Positions 22,901 to 35,225 of a stretch of DNA of 64,000 nucleotides are shown in pieces. Source of the stretch: Taenia hydatigena (lineage: Eukaryota > Platyhelminthes > Cestoda > Cyclophyllidea > Taeniidae); the NCBI GenBank assembly GCA_036345935.2, contig JADWOT020001834.1, positions 62,001 through 126,000 on the forward strand, written 5' to 3'. Under the pieces are notes generated by a model. That model was not told the DNA's origin and did no database searches. It worked only from the letters and a program-made list of their open reading frames with translations. Positions within the stretch are counted from its first letter, which is position 1. Every line of letters begins with the position of its first letter. Both the position numbers and the translations under genes were made by a program.

Positions 22901-25900
22901 ACAACTCCAAAGGAACGTTGATGTACAGTATTCCATCATAAGTGGAGGCAGCAGCAGATGAGTTGCTCGATAGTTCGCCTCACAACCACACCACGCAGAC
23001 GTCATTAAAGTGGAAGACAAGTAACTCTATTGACTGCTTTCAGAGCAAAACTAAGACCCTAGATCATCACTGCACCCTGACGACTAGCTTTGAATTAAAA
23101 GGGAAACCAAGAGTCGGAAAAATGCAGGCACAATGTAAATTGTTACCAAAACATAAGAGATCGACTTGTGATCCTGTAAAAGTGGCAGCGCGACTTCGTA
23201 CACATCGGTCATGAAAGGCGTTTGCAAGTTTCTTTGAAATCCAACTTCTGAATCTGCTTGACTGCCTTGATGGGACATTCTTGATAATGCCTGCCTTGAC
23301 CGATTGTTGACCGGGCTTAGGGTACCACATGGTGGTTTCATATGCCTTCATATAGGAGGAAGCCGAAATGCCGCGTTTTACAATGCTGGACAGTTAGTCA
23401 TGCAGATGAATATTCCACATGTGCAACGTGTGTGTATGCGCTCCACGGGCAGGCGGTGGAGACTAGTCAAGTGTGCGTCCGAGTATGAGCCCGAGCCTGG
23501 GTCAAGGACCGACCTGACCAAGTCACTTTCCCGTGCTCAACATGACTCTTATCAACTTTGCTCAGTGGCTTAGACTGTCCATATGCCAATCTGAACAGCC
23601 AAAATGCGTTTGCAGCCAGGAGGAAGAGGGTGAGCGGCTGAGCAGAAATACCGTCTCTTGAACATCGAGGGAATCAATGTTGTCGTGAAGATGGGCCAAT
23701 CTGTCACACAGCATCCTCGTTGGCACAGTGCACGTCAACTGCCCTTTTGCAGACAAACCAATTCGAGACAATATTTTATGCATTCCAGTTGTCTGTGTTA
23801 TTCACTCGTCCAATTACACGTGTCCACTTCGCAATCTTGCCAAACAATTAGTCGTTTTCGGTTTGGGCATTCGAGTTATGCGTTAGACAAAGAGGACAAA
23901 GAGCGCAATAACATGCCTACTGTGTTTGTGAAGCCTCTTGTTCCTCTTTGGTACGTCGTTGGCTAACTGCGTCCTTGGGATTCAAAACCGCTATGTGTCT
24001 ATAAGTGGCACAGTTCTGTCTTCGTTCCTTATCCATTAAATCCATTGTGAATGCCTTTGTAGTGGCTTTGTGCGTGTTTTGCACACCAACTCAATCACCG
24101 TAAGGCACCTCATTTGAAGAAGCTGAGACACGGGATGATGGCTTTCTTCTACCCTCTTCTTTCATTTACTTCACAACCCTTTCTATTTGCTACAGTTAAG
24201 CATGATAGTCAGTTGGCATGCCACCACAACATGCTTAGCATTGATCGACTTGGGAGGAAAAACTGACGTTGTGGGAAAGGGTGATTGATTCTGAAGTTTT
24301 CACCCCAAAAGTAAACTCCCGTGCAAATCTAGAGTTGATTGGTTCTACTTGCGATTGCGCTGGTAAGAAGGGCTTTCGCTCCTCTTTCTTCGTATCACCT
24401 GCCCACAATGATTTCAATTGTTTGTTGCATTAATAGACGTATTGTCGACAGCATTGGAGGCTTGGGACAGTTATCGCTACACTGTATTAAATTTCTCTTT
24501 CAATGTAGGTAGATTTTGCATGTTCTGGTGGCGGTCCACGTGACGACAACAAACCGTAAAACTTCTTAATGCTAAAATCTGAGATTCACGTTAGGTTGTG
24601 TGCTGTGAGTTAAAAACGAGGGAAGAGTTAGCAATCGAAGCATACCTGATGCATGCAGCTGCAAATGTAGAGCGAAATAGAGACCATTTTAAGTTGACAC
24701 AAGCAGCCATGCAGGTCACGTGCGTAGCATCCATCGTTCAGGCGTGTCACCGCTCGACGTCATTGGCAATTGCCAGCTGTACGTGGATGAGCGACGTCTG
24801 TGCTGGTATTCGGCATCTTTGAAGCTAGACAAGCTAGTTGCTTAAACGGCTGTTGCAAAAGTTGATAGAAGCAGTTAGTAATGTAAGGTGGAATCCGCGT
24901 GACAGACAAGTCTTGTCCGTTCGATCCGATGCGATCAGACCCAACCACATCTCACCACATCACATCATCGGTAGTGCGAATGGATCGGTTGGCCTTACTG
25001 GTCATCGCAATGCTATGCCACTCCTCTTACATCCATCTCTGTGCTTTTATCACCACTCGTGGCGTATTTGAGTCACACAAGATAGAATTGTGATTGTGGG
25101 CAAAATTTGTGACCATCAAAATGTCCTACCACCGCTGGAGTCACAATTCCAATTTCTTCCCTACTACCAAGGTTCCAGTTCTAACAGCCTATTATACCAC
25201 CCATGGTAAAGTCGGTCTTCTCCTTTCCCCAAAATTTTAAGCAGTATTATTAACATTGAGTTTGCCAAATGCAGGATGCGAGTTGATTAATTGGCATCAG
25301 ACTTGAGCTTGACACCATGCTTTGCCTTCACAAACACCTCGCGAACACGGAACTTCATAGTGTGCACCAAGTCACACTGAGACTTGAGAAACTTGGACCC
25401 AAAACTGCACAATTTACGCGTGATCCATCCAAATTTCGGTTCCCATCACAGTTTCGCCACAGGAATGTTGGATTGTCAGCTGCATCAACATTGCTAATAG
25501 AAGCCCCGCGGTCTTCAACAACTAGGACCTTGTCAAGGCATTTATCTGACGAATTGCACTTCTTTGCAGTTTGTGAGCATGGAAGCGGCAAATGGTTCTT
25601 ACTTTATTGCAAACTGGAACATTCGAATTGGCCTGCTGAGGGAGGATGTTCCTTTTGCCAAGCCTCAAGACATCCTGCTCGAACCACTTTATGAGCCTTC
25701 AGCAGCCGGATTTTGACGAAAATCATCACATTATTCAAGGTCCAATTTAGCTTTTGAGCTGTGGGTGAGTCCGTCTTCGTGTGATAACAGCTGAAGATAA
25801 TCATAAAACTGCCTCATGAAGGCGTTGTTGAAAGGTATGTGTGAGGGTGGAGGGTAAGTGAAAGTGTGATTTGCAATGTGCATGCGTGGACTTCATATCA

Positions 25901-27063
25901 AATAATGGAGAGGATCGATCGTGTCCTCCTCGAAAGCACATTATTCCATGATTGAGTAGTTGAATTGAATGCGTCCATAGGGACTGTCGTTTTGAGCAAA
26001 CACAGCAGCCCTCTTTGTCAACGCATTTTCCAATCACGAATCGCTGTCGGTGGTTAATGCTGTAAGAATCAGTCATTGCGAATATTTCTCTTCCAGTCAT
26101 CATAACCACTGAAACAAATTCGCATTGCTTGCTCGCAAAGGCACCAAAGTGAGTCGACTTGTTCATCGTCAAATATCTGCAGCTCATAATGTATGTTAGA
26201 GCAATCACTCGGGACTAAAAGCTACTCTCGTCTTCTTGTCACACTCGTGGCAACCCTTCCACCTCCCTTCTGACACCAGGTGTCGTCCCAATTTTCGCTG
26301 GCGATATCCGCTTTCACCGTATAGACATAACCTCCCCTGCATGTCAACCACTGCAGTGGAAGAGGTTTTAATTGTTATCTTGCATTCGACTTGTCCACAA
26401 TGACGAGGTCACCTACATTGTCTAGGCTATCGCTTAGTCGGTGATGAAGAAGTATCATGTGCAAGCTATCAAACACTTCAATTCACAGAGTATCTGATTG
26501 GCGGGAAAGCAAATTGACCCTCAAACAAGTAGGAATACAAAACGTGCGTTGGGTGAGCAAGTGATTGGAGCTGCCATCGCTAGCCACAAATGAAGAGGGC
26601 GTTGATTTGGCACTTAGTGGTGATTTAAAGACATCTCGTTTGTGGCTCAGGTTTGCCCAGCTCATCTTCTATGCTACTCAAATTATTCCGGCCAATAATT
26701 GCGAATTCATGAGAATCCACTGTGCCGCTTGTGCTTTAGCTCAACGGACAACAAATTGGGCTATTTCAGCAGCCTCTTATTCTTTGAATGTTACGCCTTG
26801 ACGAGGTGACAAGTCTTCCATCAATCTTGAAGTTCAGCCCTCTCTTATTATCGCAATACTGCATGGTAATGATTACATTGGGGATAGTGACAGCGACCGC
26901 GACCGTGGCAGTGCACTTCCCTATAATACGTGTCAGAAGAAGAAGCTGCTTCCTAGGTCACTTCAATACTGAATAGCCCGTTTACACACTCATCAAGTCA
27001 CCAGTTTGCAAGGCTGGATTCCTGTGGGAGGAGACCATGCCGATATGCTGACTAAAAGGCATC
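19956..27063. other. Seven kilobases of spacer with no supported gene
   Basis: I see only short open frames. The longest, 25801-26208 (-, 135 codons) and 25317-25694 (+, 125 codons), have no recognisable domain. I looked for a mirror copy of the RyR-like exons (expected near 22.9-26.5 kb, minus strand, if the inner palindrome extended) and found none. A coding-like frame lies at the arm edge (26960-27151), listed separately. Confidence 0.5.
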
Positions 27064-27151
27064 CTACTGAAATCGCTAATAAGTATGCTGCTAAAATTAA
27101 GATTGCAAAGAGATTGAAAGAGCCGTCCGCCCTGACTTGGACACAGACATG
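26960..27151 (+). other. Coding-like frame crossing the right-arm boundary
   Basis: The frame reads ...LQGWIPVGGDHADMLTKRH across the arm edge, then PTEIANKYAAKIKIAKRL and a TGA after TWTQT. The D-H-A-D-M-L-T-K word is reminiscent of the end of the reverse transcriptase/RNase H part of copia-type retroelements, but nothing else supports that. Only PTEI onward is inside the inverted repeat, so the left arm has a truncated version that joins different sequence at 10297. Confidence 0.2.
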
Positions 27152-29305
27152 AGTGCATGCGATGATTCTTAGTTGCAGGGTTAGCAAAAGTTACCTTCAT
27201 ACAGCAGGAAATTTAACTGAGTGAGAGAGACACTTAGTGAACACCACTTTTAGCTGCACCTATTCAGTATTTCCTTACGACTTCAGAAAACACTTGGGAA
27301 AAGCAAATGAGCTTCGTTGCCATACATTTTTCCGCCTGCTCCCTTTGTTTTGTAGCGATGGTTTTAGAACCACATCTTCCTCAACCACTGCACACTAACA
27401 GCTTTTCATCAAGCAAGTTCTTTTAACGCCTTACTTCTTAACCAACCTGAGTGCCCGTCATGTTGATGCGACACGCCGGTTCTTTGCGTTCATGCATATT
27501 GATGCAGGTTTTCTTGTTAGAGCATTTCTTTATCTTACCAGTTGGGCACAGAAATAAGAGAACCCTACGTCTGCCTCGGCTTTGTGACTCAAATAGTGTC
27601 TGGCTTACCGCAAAGATGTTCTGCGGTCGGCGGTGTGAAGAAGCCTGCTGAATCAGGCATAGATACAGTAGCAGTAAGTTGCTGGAGGCGGAAGCATTTT
27701 AAAGTTGAAGAGAAGTGTGCTGGAAGTTGTTGACACGTGCTTGGTGGTGCGAACGGTTGCTTCACCTGTGATTGTAGCAGCTGTTGACTTAACTTTGATT
27801 AGGTGTCAATTAGGAATAGGTTCGGTGTTGGTAAGTTTGGCATCGTAGTGGTAATTCAAGATTGCTCTGAGCTTTTACCTTGCTTTGGAGATAGGGACGC
27901 TGGTGCAAGATATCTGTTGCAGTGCAGACTTTGAAAGGGCTAGCCGGTTTTGGAATGCGTGTGGAAATGCAGGTACTGCCCTAAGATACCCGATTCAGTT
28001 GAAGTAGTCTCATCAATGTTCAGCCATCTTGGTGGTGAAGTGTTAAGTTGGGTTTGTTTGCCTCCGTCATCGTTCTGTAGCGACTGCATAAGAGAGAAGT
28101 GAATCTTGAAATTACAAAGGATTTAATTAGAATAGGGACCGTCTCTTCCGCCTTTTGTGAGGTAGGAGGTGTTGCTTGTTGTACTTGCTGTTGCATGGTT
28201 GATGGCAAAGTCGATAAGGACGCGAGTTTGTCCCTCCCATGGATACAACTGTACATTCCGTATTTGGTGTACCTGTATAGTCAAAAGGACTGGAATAAGA
28301 ACACGTGCATCTGCATGTAACTAGATGTTATCACCACATTTGCTTGAGTCAAGAGATTATTCTTGTTGAGTATGCTATTTTGAGTTCGCAATTGTGTTCT
28401 GTTTGACGCTAACTCTGCTGTTTGACTTGACTGGTTTTAAATACAAGGGCGTTTGATGGCTTTACGATGGTTGAAAGCAGCAATGCCACCGATGAGAAGT
28501 ACTGTATAAAAATTCCATAATGATAACTCTGACCGATTTACGAATAAGAAAAAGAAGTGAGCGTGAAGGAATGACGTAAAGCTTCTTCTACAGTAAGCGC
28601 GTCAGGTATGCCACTGCGGCTGCTGATAAGGGCAGCTGCAAAGGACAACAAGTGAGTCCAACTTCAACTCATGGTGGTCGATGAACAGAAAATAGTAATC
28701 AAAGGCTCAAAAGCTTGAGGTACAAAGGTATGCAAACAAGGCGGCACGTTAAGGGTGCTATGGCATTTTAGTAGATAATACGGTTTGCTTGTAGCGCTGC
28801 CAGATGGTGGAGTTGTTCAGGATCGAAATAATGCACTTGTAACCACACGATTCTGTGCCGCTTTTATGACTAAATTACTTACTGCGTCTGTGAACCCTAA
28901 AAACCAGTAAAATCTAAGTTTACTGGTCAACCAATAACATTCAGGAGTCTTTGGTCATGTCGAATTTTTTGGGGCAGGGGTGAGCAGTTGTGTAATTTTA
29001 TAAATTCCGCTCTGAGAGGCTCTGTATACTGATGCTTAATTTGCTTTTAATTGGGATCTCCTACTTTTACATCATCGGCTGACTTCTAACTTAAATTGTT
29101 TCCTGTTCTCTTGATGGAAGTCGCCTTGAAGCTAAAACTATTGGAGGTTGACGGGTGAGTCATATGCAACTTTACCTATTATTTTAAAAGCTGAAAAGCT
29201 GTAAATCAATCATATTATCATCCAACCCTGTTAACGATAGATTTTTAAGATGGAACTCTGATCGGACCGACATTTTACAACGGTTAAATCAAGTAGGATC
29301 GTCCA

Positions 29306-32264
29306 TAAAATCGCTGCTGTTGAAGCATCAAAATTTTCATTGAATGTTGAAGCTAGGTAAAAAAGGCTGAAGAAATCTGTTTTTGGTATTGCCAAAAGTA
29401 TAGGGAAACATATTCTAGACAACACATGGAGGTGGAGTTTCTTGACAAGTATGGCAGGTAACCTTATATTTATACCTCCACGAATGCCTTTTCGAAAGTC
29501 GAATTCATCGTCAATTCGTGAACGAAATTGATGCAGGTTCGCATTGTGTTTTACGGCTTTTTTCACAAAACTTGGCACCTTTCGGCTAAACGTGATTTTT
29601 CGGGCCCATTTTGACCTGTGCAGGTGCTGCAGCATTAAAATATCTTTCTCCTGGATGTGATATTTCCTCTGGAATAAGTGACGGAGTGTCTCAACGCAAT
29701 CTACTCAACGAGTATCTGGAGTCTAATCGTAACTTGAGGACTTCTGGTTTCATTTTGAGAGAGCGGAATCCAGCACTCACATCGGCCTCCCGAGGTGGTA
29801 ACCCTGACACCCTACCACTGGATGCTGAAACCAACCCCAAGCGAGATATTGCAACAAGGCTAAGTAATAGGTGCATTTTCTCAGATGAGAGGCGTAGCAT
29901 AGACGAATAATAAAAAATTAAGTGAATGAAAGGAGAAAGGCGAAGAGCCAACTCGAAAGAAATGCAAAAGATCAAAGTATTGCTCTCTACGACATCAGTT
30001 CCCTACGCCGGAGGGCAAACATGAAAGAAAGAAGGTAGAGTTGTTTTTAAAGGTGGCATCCAAAGATAGGGGGGTGTGGAGGCATCTCACGTTACCACTT
30101 TGCTTACAACTCCTCTTTGTACTGCTTGCCAGAACAGTTCTCATCACGTAAGACTCCTGAAGAGCTCAAAAACCTGCAGAGATCGTCAATCGTATCAAAA
30201 CAACTACTCCCAACGACGTCATGTCATTCTCAATCGTCAAACATGAGTTGGACTCATAAGGAGTGACAACTAATCGCCGTATGACTTAAATTTATATCAG
30301 CACAGCGATATCCACGAATTAAGCCTTGAAAGTCATCTGCAGCTCCCGTTCTTCCGATGGAATATTCCTTGAAATTGAAACGAATGGAGATTGATGGGCG
30401 GTCTATAAGCAACTGTACCCATCAATAAATAGGCTGTAAATCTGTGAAATCTTATGAAACGTAAAAACTGGGTAAAGAAGTTGCAAAAATCTGTTTTCAG
30501 TAGTGCGAATGCCCTACTAAAATCTCTGGATGAGGATTTTCTTTTTGAGGTGTTAATAAAATCTTGAAGGATGTGCTGAAGCTATGCATCCCAACGAAAT
30601 GGGTTATAGTGCACTTAAATTTAAGAGATTCCTATCAATTTTAGGCATAGTTCAATCCATTACTCTGGCACTCAAACATTTACTTTGGGTACCAAGTTCT
30701 TTTGTGGTTTAAAACTACTATTTTACTCCAATTTTTAAGCAAAAAAAGGTGGAGATAGCTTTAAAAATACTAAAAATCGGTTCACCTTAAAAGCCTTATT
30801 TTCGGAATGTGCACAATCATCTCGACAAACAGAGGAAAATGCAAATCTGCAAATGACTCCTTCACTAACTAACTCTCTTTTCAACTAAGAACAGGCTTAA
30901 ATTTATTATGGGATCAATTTAGGGCAGCCTCAGATCGAGCTCAAGGCCATGCTGATGTTTGATCGTAGTGTCTGGGGTAAGAGGACCTTCTTTATTCAGT
31001 AGAGTAACTCGATGTTCGTTTCTTTGTTTAAAGCCTGAAAATGCTACTGGTTCATTTGGGAACTTCTTGAAGGTAATCCTTTTACCAATGGCGTCTTTAG
31101 GATGGAAGTAACGCCATCTTGGCGATCGAGTTAAAGAAGTTGTCGTCTTAGTAGCTGAGTGCATCCAGGGCTGAAGTTATTTCCATTTGTTCACGTTTTA
31201 TAGACATTAATCTATTTTCCGGGTTTCGTATAATCAATCTTCCATTTACATGCTTTCCTGAATCACCCAAGCCTTATTTCTGTTACTTCTCATCGCAAAT
31301 GCCTCTCAATTCTACCATTCAGTTCTACCTAGTGTCGCTCATTTGCAATAACGTTTGAATCAGTCTCCAAAAACCTTTTCTGAAAAGCCGGATTTATCAT
31401 CAACCGGTGAGCTGGATATGCCTCTATGCACGTTGTGTTTTATAACATTTTTATAAAGCTTGACATTTTTCGGCTAAACATGTCTTTCGGCTCCATTATA
31501 GCACTTGTACAGGTGCTATAAAACTGCAACCCCCAACTGTGGCACCACGACGCCTCTTTGCCTAAGTGTGATGTTTACTTTATAAGGAGTGATGGAGTGC
31601 CACAGCGCGATCTACTCAGCGAGTTTCTCGTGTCTAGTAGTAAATTGCAGATTTCTAGTTTAATTTCGAGAGGGCGCAAGCCAACGTTCGCATAAACCTT
31701 CCTGGGTGGTAATCCTGACATCCTACCTTCGGTCGCTGAATTCGTGAATGCAAAAAACCTTACGTCCTACAAAGAATTTGCAAATGAATTGTTGTCTACT
31801 CTGCACAAGCTAACAAAAAGCACCTCTCTAAGCAATCGCCTTTGAATAATCTTACAACAACATTGGATTTTACTAGGATTTCACGAAAAAGCACAGAGTT
31901 ATCGCAAAATAGAGCCATAAGAAAGACGTGGTCAACTGAATAACTGAAGTCCTTTGTTATTCGTTCATTGAAAAACAAAATTATGCTTTGTTTATTAAAA
32001 ATGAGGACTTCCAATTACCCTCCTTAATAGTGCTTGAAACGACACTGCTAAATCAAAATCTCACAATGCGCCAAGCAAAGGCAAATAGAGAAGCGCATAA
32101 AGATGGGGAGAAAAGAAAATTTGAATCGTTAATTATTCTAATTATAATGAGAGAGCTTTAAAGTTAAAAGAAAGGAATACCTTTGTGTCTACCAGTAAAA
32201 AAAGGGAAACGATGGCGGAGTGGGAAGGAGCAACAACTCGGAGGCCAATTGTATAAACATTATG
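29306..32264. repeat. Duplicated right-arm segment, copy 1 (before the N)
   Basis: Copy 1 of a near-identical direct repeat ends at ...aacattatg immediately before the single N. The same sequence occurs at 32266-35225 and only once in the left arm. From about 30096 onward this copy carries private changes that neither copy 2 nor the left arm has: C at 30096 instead of T, one A fewer in the A-run near 30486, cagTaga near 31001, actGgtt near 31048 and gtTtctcg near 31625. This fits a contig end with errors or another haplotype. Confidence 0.93.
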
Positions 32265-32265
32265 N
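32265..32265. other. Single ambiguous base (N) at a probable scaffold join
   Basis: This is the only N I noticed in the window. The sequence before it (...aacattatg) continues elsewhere as ...aacattatgcatcaagcac (35217 onward). The sequence after it (taaaatcgctgctg...) continues backwards elsewhere as gtccataaaatcgctg (29301 onward). Both flanks therefore overlap by about 2.96 kb, as expected if two overlapping contigs were abutted with a nominal gap. Confidence 0.9.
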
Positions 32266-35225
32266 TAAAATCGCTGCTGTTGAAGCATCAAAATTTTCAT
32301 TGAATGTTGAAGCTAGGTAAAAAAGGCTGAAGAAATCTGTTTTTGGTATTGCCAAAAGTATAGGGAAACATATTCTAGACAACACATGGAGGTGGAGTTT
32401 CTTGACAAGTATGGCAGGTAACCTTATATTTATACCTCCACGAATGCCTTTTCGAAAGTCGAATTCATCGTCAATTCGTGAACGAAATTGATGCAGGTTC
32501 GCATTGTGTTTTACGGCTTTTTTCACAAAACTTGGCACCTTTCGGCTAAACGTGATTTTTCGGGCCCATTTTGACCTGTGCAGGTGCTGCAGCATTAAAA
32601 TATCTTTCTCCTGGATGTGATATTTCCTCTGGAATAAGTGACGGAGTGTCTCAACGCAATCTACTCAACGAGTATCTGGAGTCTAATCGTAACTTGAGGA
32701 CTTCTGGTTTCATTTTGAGAGAGCGGAATCCAGCACTCACATCGGCCTCCCGAGGTGGTAACCCTGACACCCTACCACTGGATGCTGAAACCAACCCCAA
32801 GCGAGATATTGCAACAAGGCTAAGTAATAGGTGCATTTTCTCAGATGAGAGGCGTAGCATAGACGAATAATAAAAAATTAAGTGAATGAAAGGAGAAAGG
32901 CGAAGAGCCAACTCGAAAGAAATGCAAAAGATCAAAGTATTGCTCTCTACGACATCAGTTCCCTACGCCGGAGGGCAAACATGAAAGAAAGAAGGTAGAG
33001 TTGTTTTTAAAGGTGGCATCCAAAGATAGGGGGGTGTGGAGGCATCTCACGTTACTACTTTGCTTACAACTCCTCTTTGTACTGCTTGCCAGAACAGTTC
33101 TCATCACGTAAGACTCCTGAAGAGCTCAAAAACCTGCAGAGATCGTCAATCGTATCAAAACAACTACTCCCAACGACGTCATGTCATTCTCAATCGTCAA
33201 ACATGAGTTGGACTCATAAGGAGTGACAACTAATCGCCGTATGACTTAAATTTATATCAGCACAGCGATATCCACGAATTAAGCCTTGAAAGTCATCTGC
33301 AGCTCCCGTTCTTCCGATGGAATATTCCTTGAAATTGAAACGAATGGAGATTGATGGGCGGTCTATAAGCAACTGTACCCATCAATAAATAGGCTGTAAA
33401 TCTGTGAAATCTTATGAAACGTAAAAACTGGGTAAAGAAGTTGCAAAAAATCTGTTTTCAGTAGTGCGAATGCCCTACTAAAATCTCTGGATGAGGATTT
33501 TCTTTTTGAGGTGTTAATAAAATCTTGAAGGATGTGCTGAAGCTATGCATCCCAACGAAATGGGTTATAGTGCACTTAAATTTAAGAGATTCCTATCAAT
33601 TTTAGGCATAGTTCAATCCATTACTCTGGCACTCAAACATTTACTTTGGGTACCAAGTTCTTTTGTGGTTTAAAACTACTATTTTACTCCAATTTTTAAG
33701 CAAAAAAAGGTGGAGATAACTTTAAAAATACTAAAAATCGGTTCACCTTAAAAGCCTTATTTTCGGAATGTGCACAATCATCTCGACAAACAGAGGAAAA
33801 TGCAAATCTGCAAATGACTTCTTCACTAACTAACTCTCTTTTCAACTAAGAACAGGCTTAAATTTATTATGGGATCAATTTAGGGCAGCCTCAGATCGAG
33901 CTCAAGGCCATGCTGATGTTTGATCGTAGTGTCTGGGGTAAGAGGACCTTCTTTATTCAGCAGAGTAACTCGATGTTCGTTTCTTTGTTTAAAGCCTGAA
34001 AATGCTACTAGTTCATTTGGGAACTTCTTGAAGGTAATCCTTTTACCAATGGCGTCTTTAGGATGGAAGTAACGCCATCTTGGCGATCGAGTTAAAGAAG
34101 TTGTCGTCTTAGTAGCTGAGTGCATCCAGGGCTGAAGTTATTTCCATTTGTTCACGTTTTATAGACATTAATCTATTTTCCGGGTTTCGTATAATCAATC
34201 TTCCATTTACATGCTTTCCTGAATCACCCAAGCCTTATTTCTGTTACTTCTCATCGCAAATGCCTCTCAATTCTACCATTCAGTTCTACCTAGTGTCGCT
34301 CATTTGCAATAACGTTTGAATCAGTCTCCAAAAATCTTTTCTGAAAAGCCGGATTTATCATCAACCGGTGAGCTGGATATGCCTCTATGCACGTTGTGTT
34401 TTATAACATTTTTATAAAGCTTGACATTTTTCGGCTAAACATGTCTTTCGGCTCCATTATAGCACTTGTACAGGTGCTATAAAACTGCAACCCCCAACTG
34501 TGGCACCACGACGCCTCTTTGCCTAAGTGTGATGTTTACTTTATAAGGAGTGATGGAGTGCCACAGCGCGATCTACTCAGCGAGTATCTCGTGTCTAGTA
34601 GTAAATTGCAGATTTCTAGTTTAATTTCGAGAGGGCGCAAGCCAACGTTCACATAAACCTTCCTGGGTGGTAATCCTGACATCCTACCTTCGGTCGCTGA
34701 ATTCGTGAATGCAAAAAACCTTACGTCCTACAAAGAATTTGCAAATGAATTGTTGTCTACTCTGCACAAGCTAACAAAAAGCACCTCTCTAAGCAATCGC
34801 CTTTGAATAATCTTACAACAACATTGGATTTTACTAGGATTTCACGAAAAAGCACAGAGTTATCGCAAAATAGAGCCATAAGAAAGACGTGGTCAACTGA
34901 ATAACTGAAGTCCTTTGTTATTCGTTCATTGAAAAACAAAATTATGCTTTGTTTATTAAAAATGAGGACTTCCAATTACCCTCCTTAATAGTGCTTGAAA
35001 CGACACTGCTAAATCAAAATCTCACAATGCGCCAAGCAAAGGCAAATAGAGAAGCGCATAAAGATGGGGAGAAAAGAAAATTTGAATCGTTAATTATTCT
35101 AATTATAATGAGAGAGCTTTAAAGTTAAAAGAAAGGAATACCTTTGTGTCTACCAGTAAAAAAAGGGAAACGATGGCGGAGTGGGAAGGAGCAACAACTC
35201 GGAGGCCAATTGTATAAACATTATG
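32266..35225. repeat. Duplicated right-arm segment, copy 2 (after the N)
   Basis: Copy 2 of the direct repeat. Its first 0.7 kb shares right-arm-specific variants with copy 1 (for example the Ser rather than Tyr codon in the frame at 32651-32935). From 33056 to 35225, at every site where copy 1 differs, copy 2 agrees with the left arm. This mosaic suggests that part of this contig was built from reads of either arm. The open frame at 32260-32595 (-) is truncated only by the N. Confidence 0.93.

Noticed and set aside
25317..25694. 125-codon plus-strand open frame
   Set aside because: It overlaps an opposite-strand frame and shows no recognisable motif or neighbouring exon.
25801..26208. 135-codon minus-strand open frame
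   Set aside because: No domain, no splice context, and a composition typical of chance frames. I compared it with ryanodine receptor and mariner transposase patterns and found no match.
22900..26500. Expected mirror copy of the RyR-like exons if the inner palindrome extended outward
   Set aside because: I searched the minus strand for VPLVIFK, GVIFTD, the pore motif and CFIC...H patterns and saw none.
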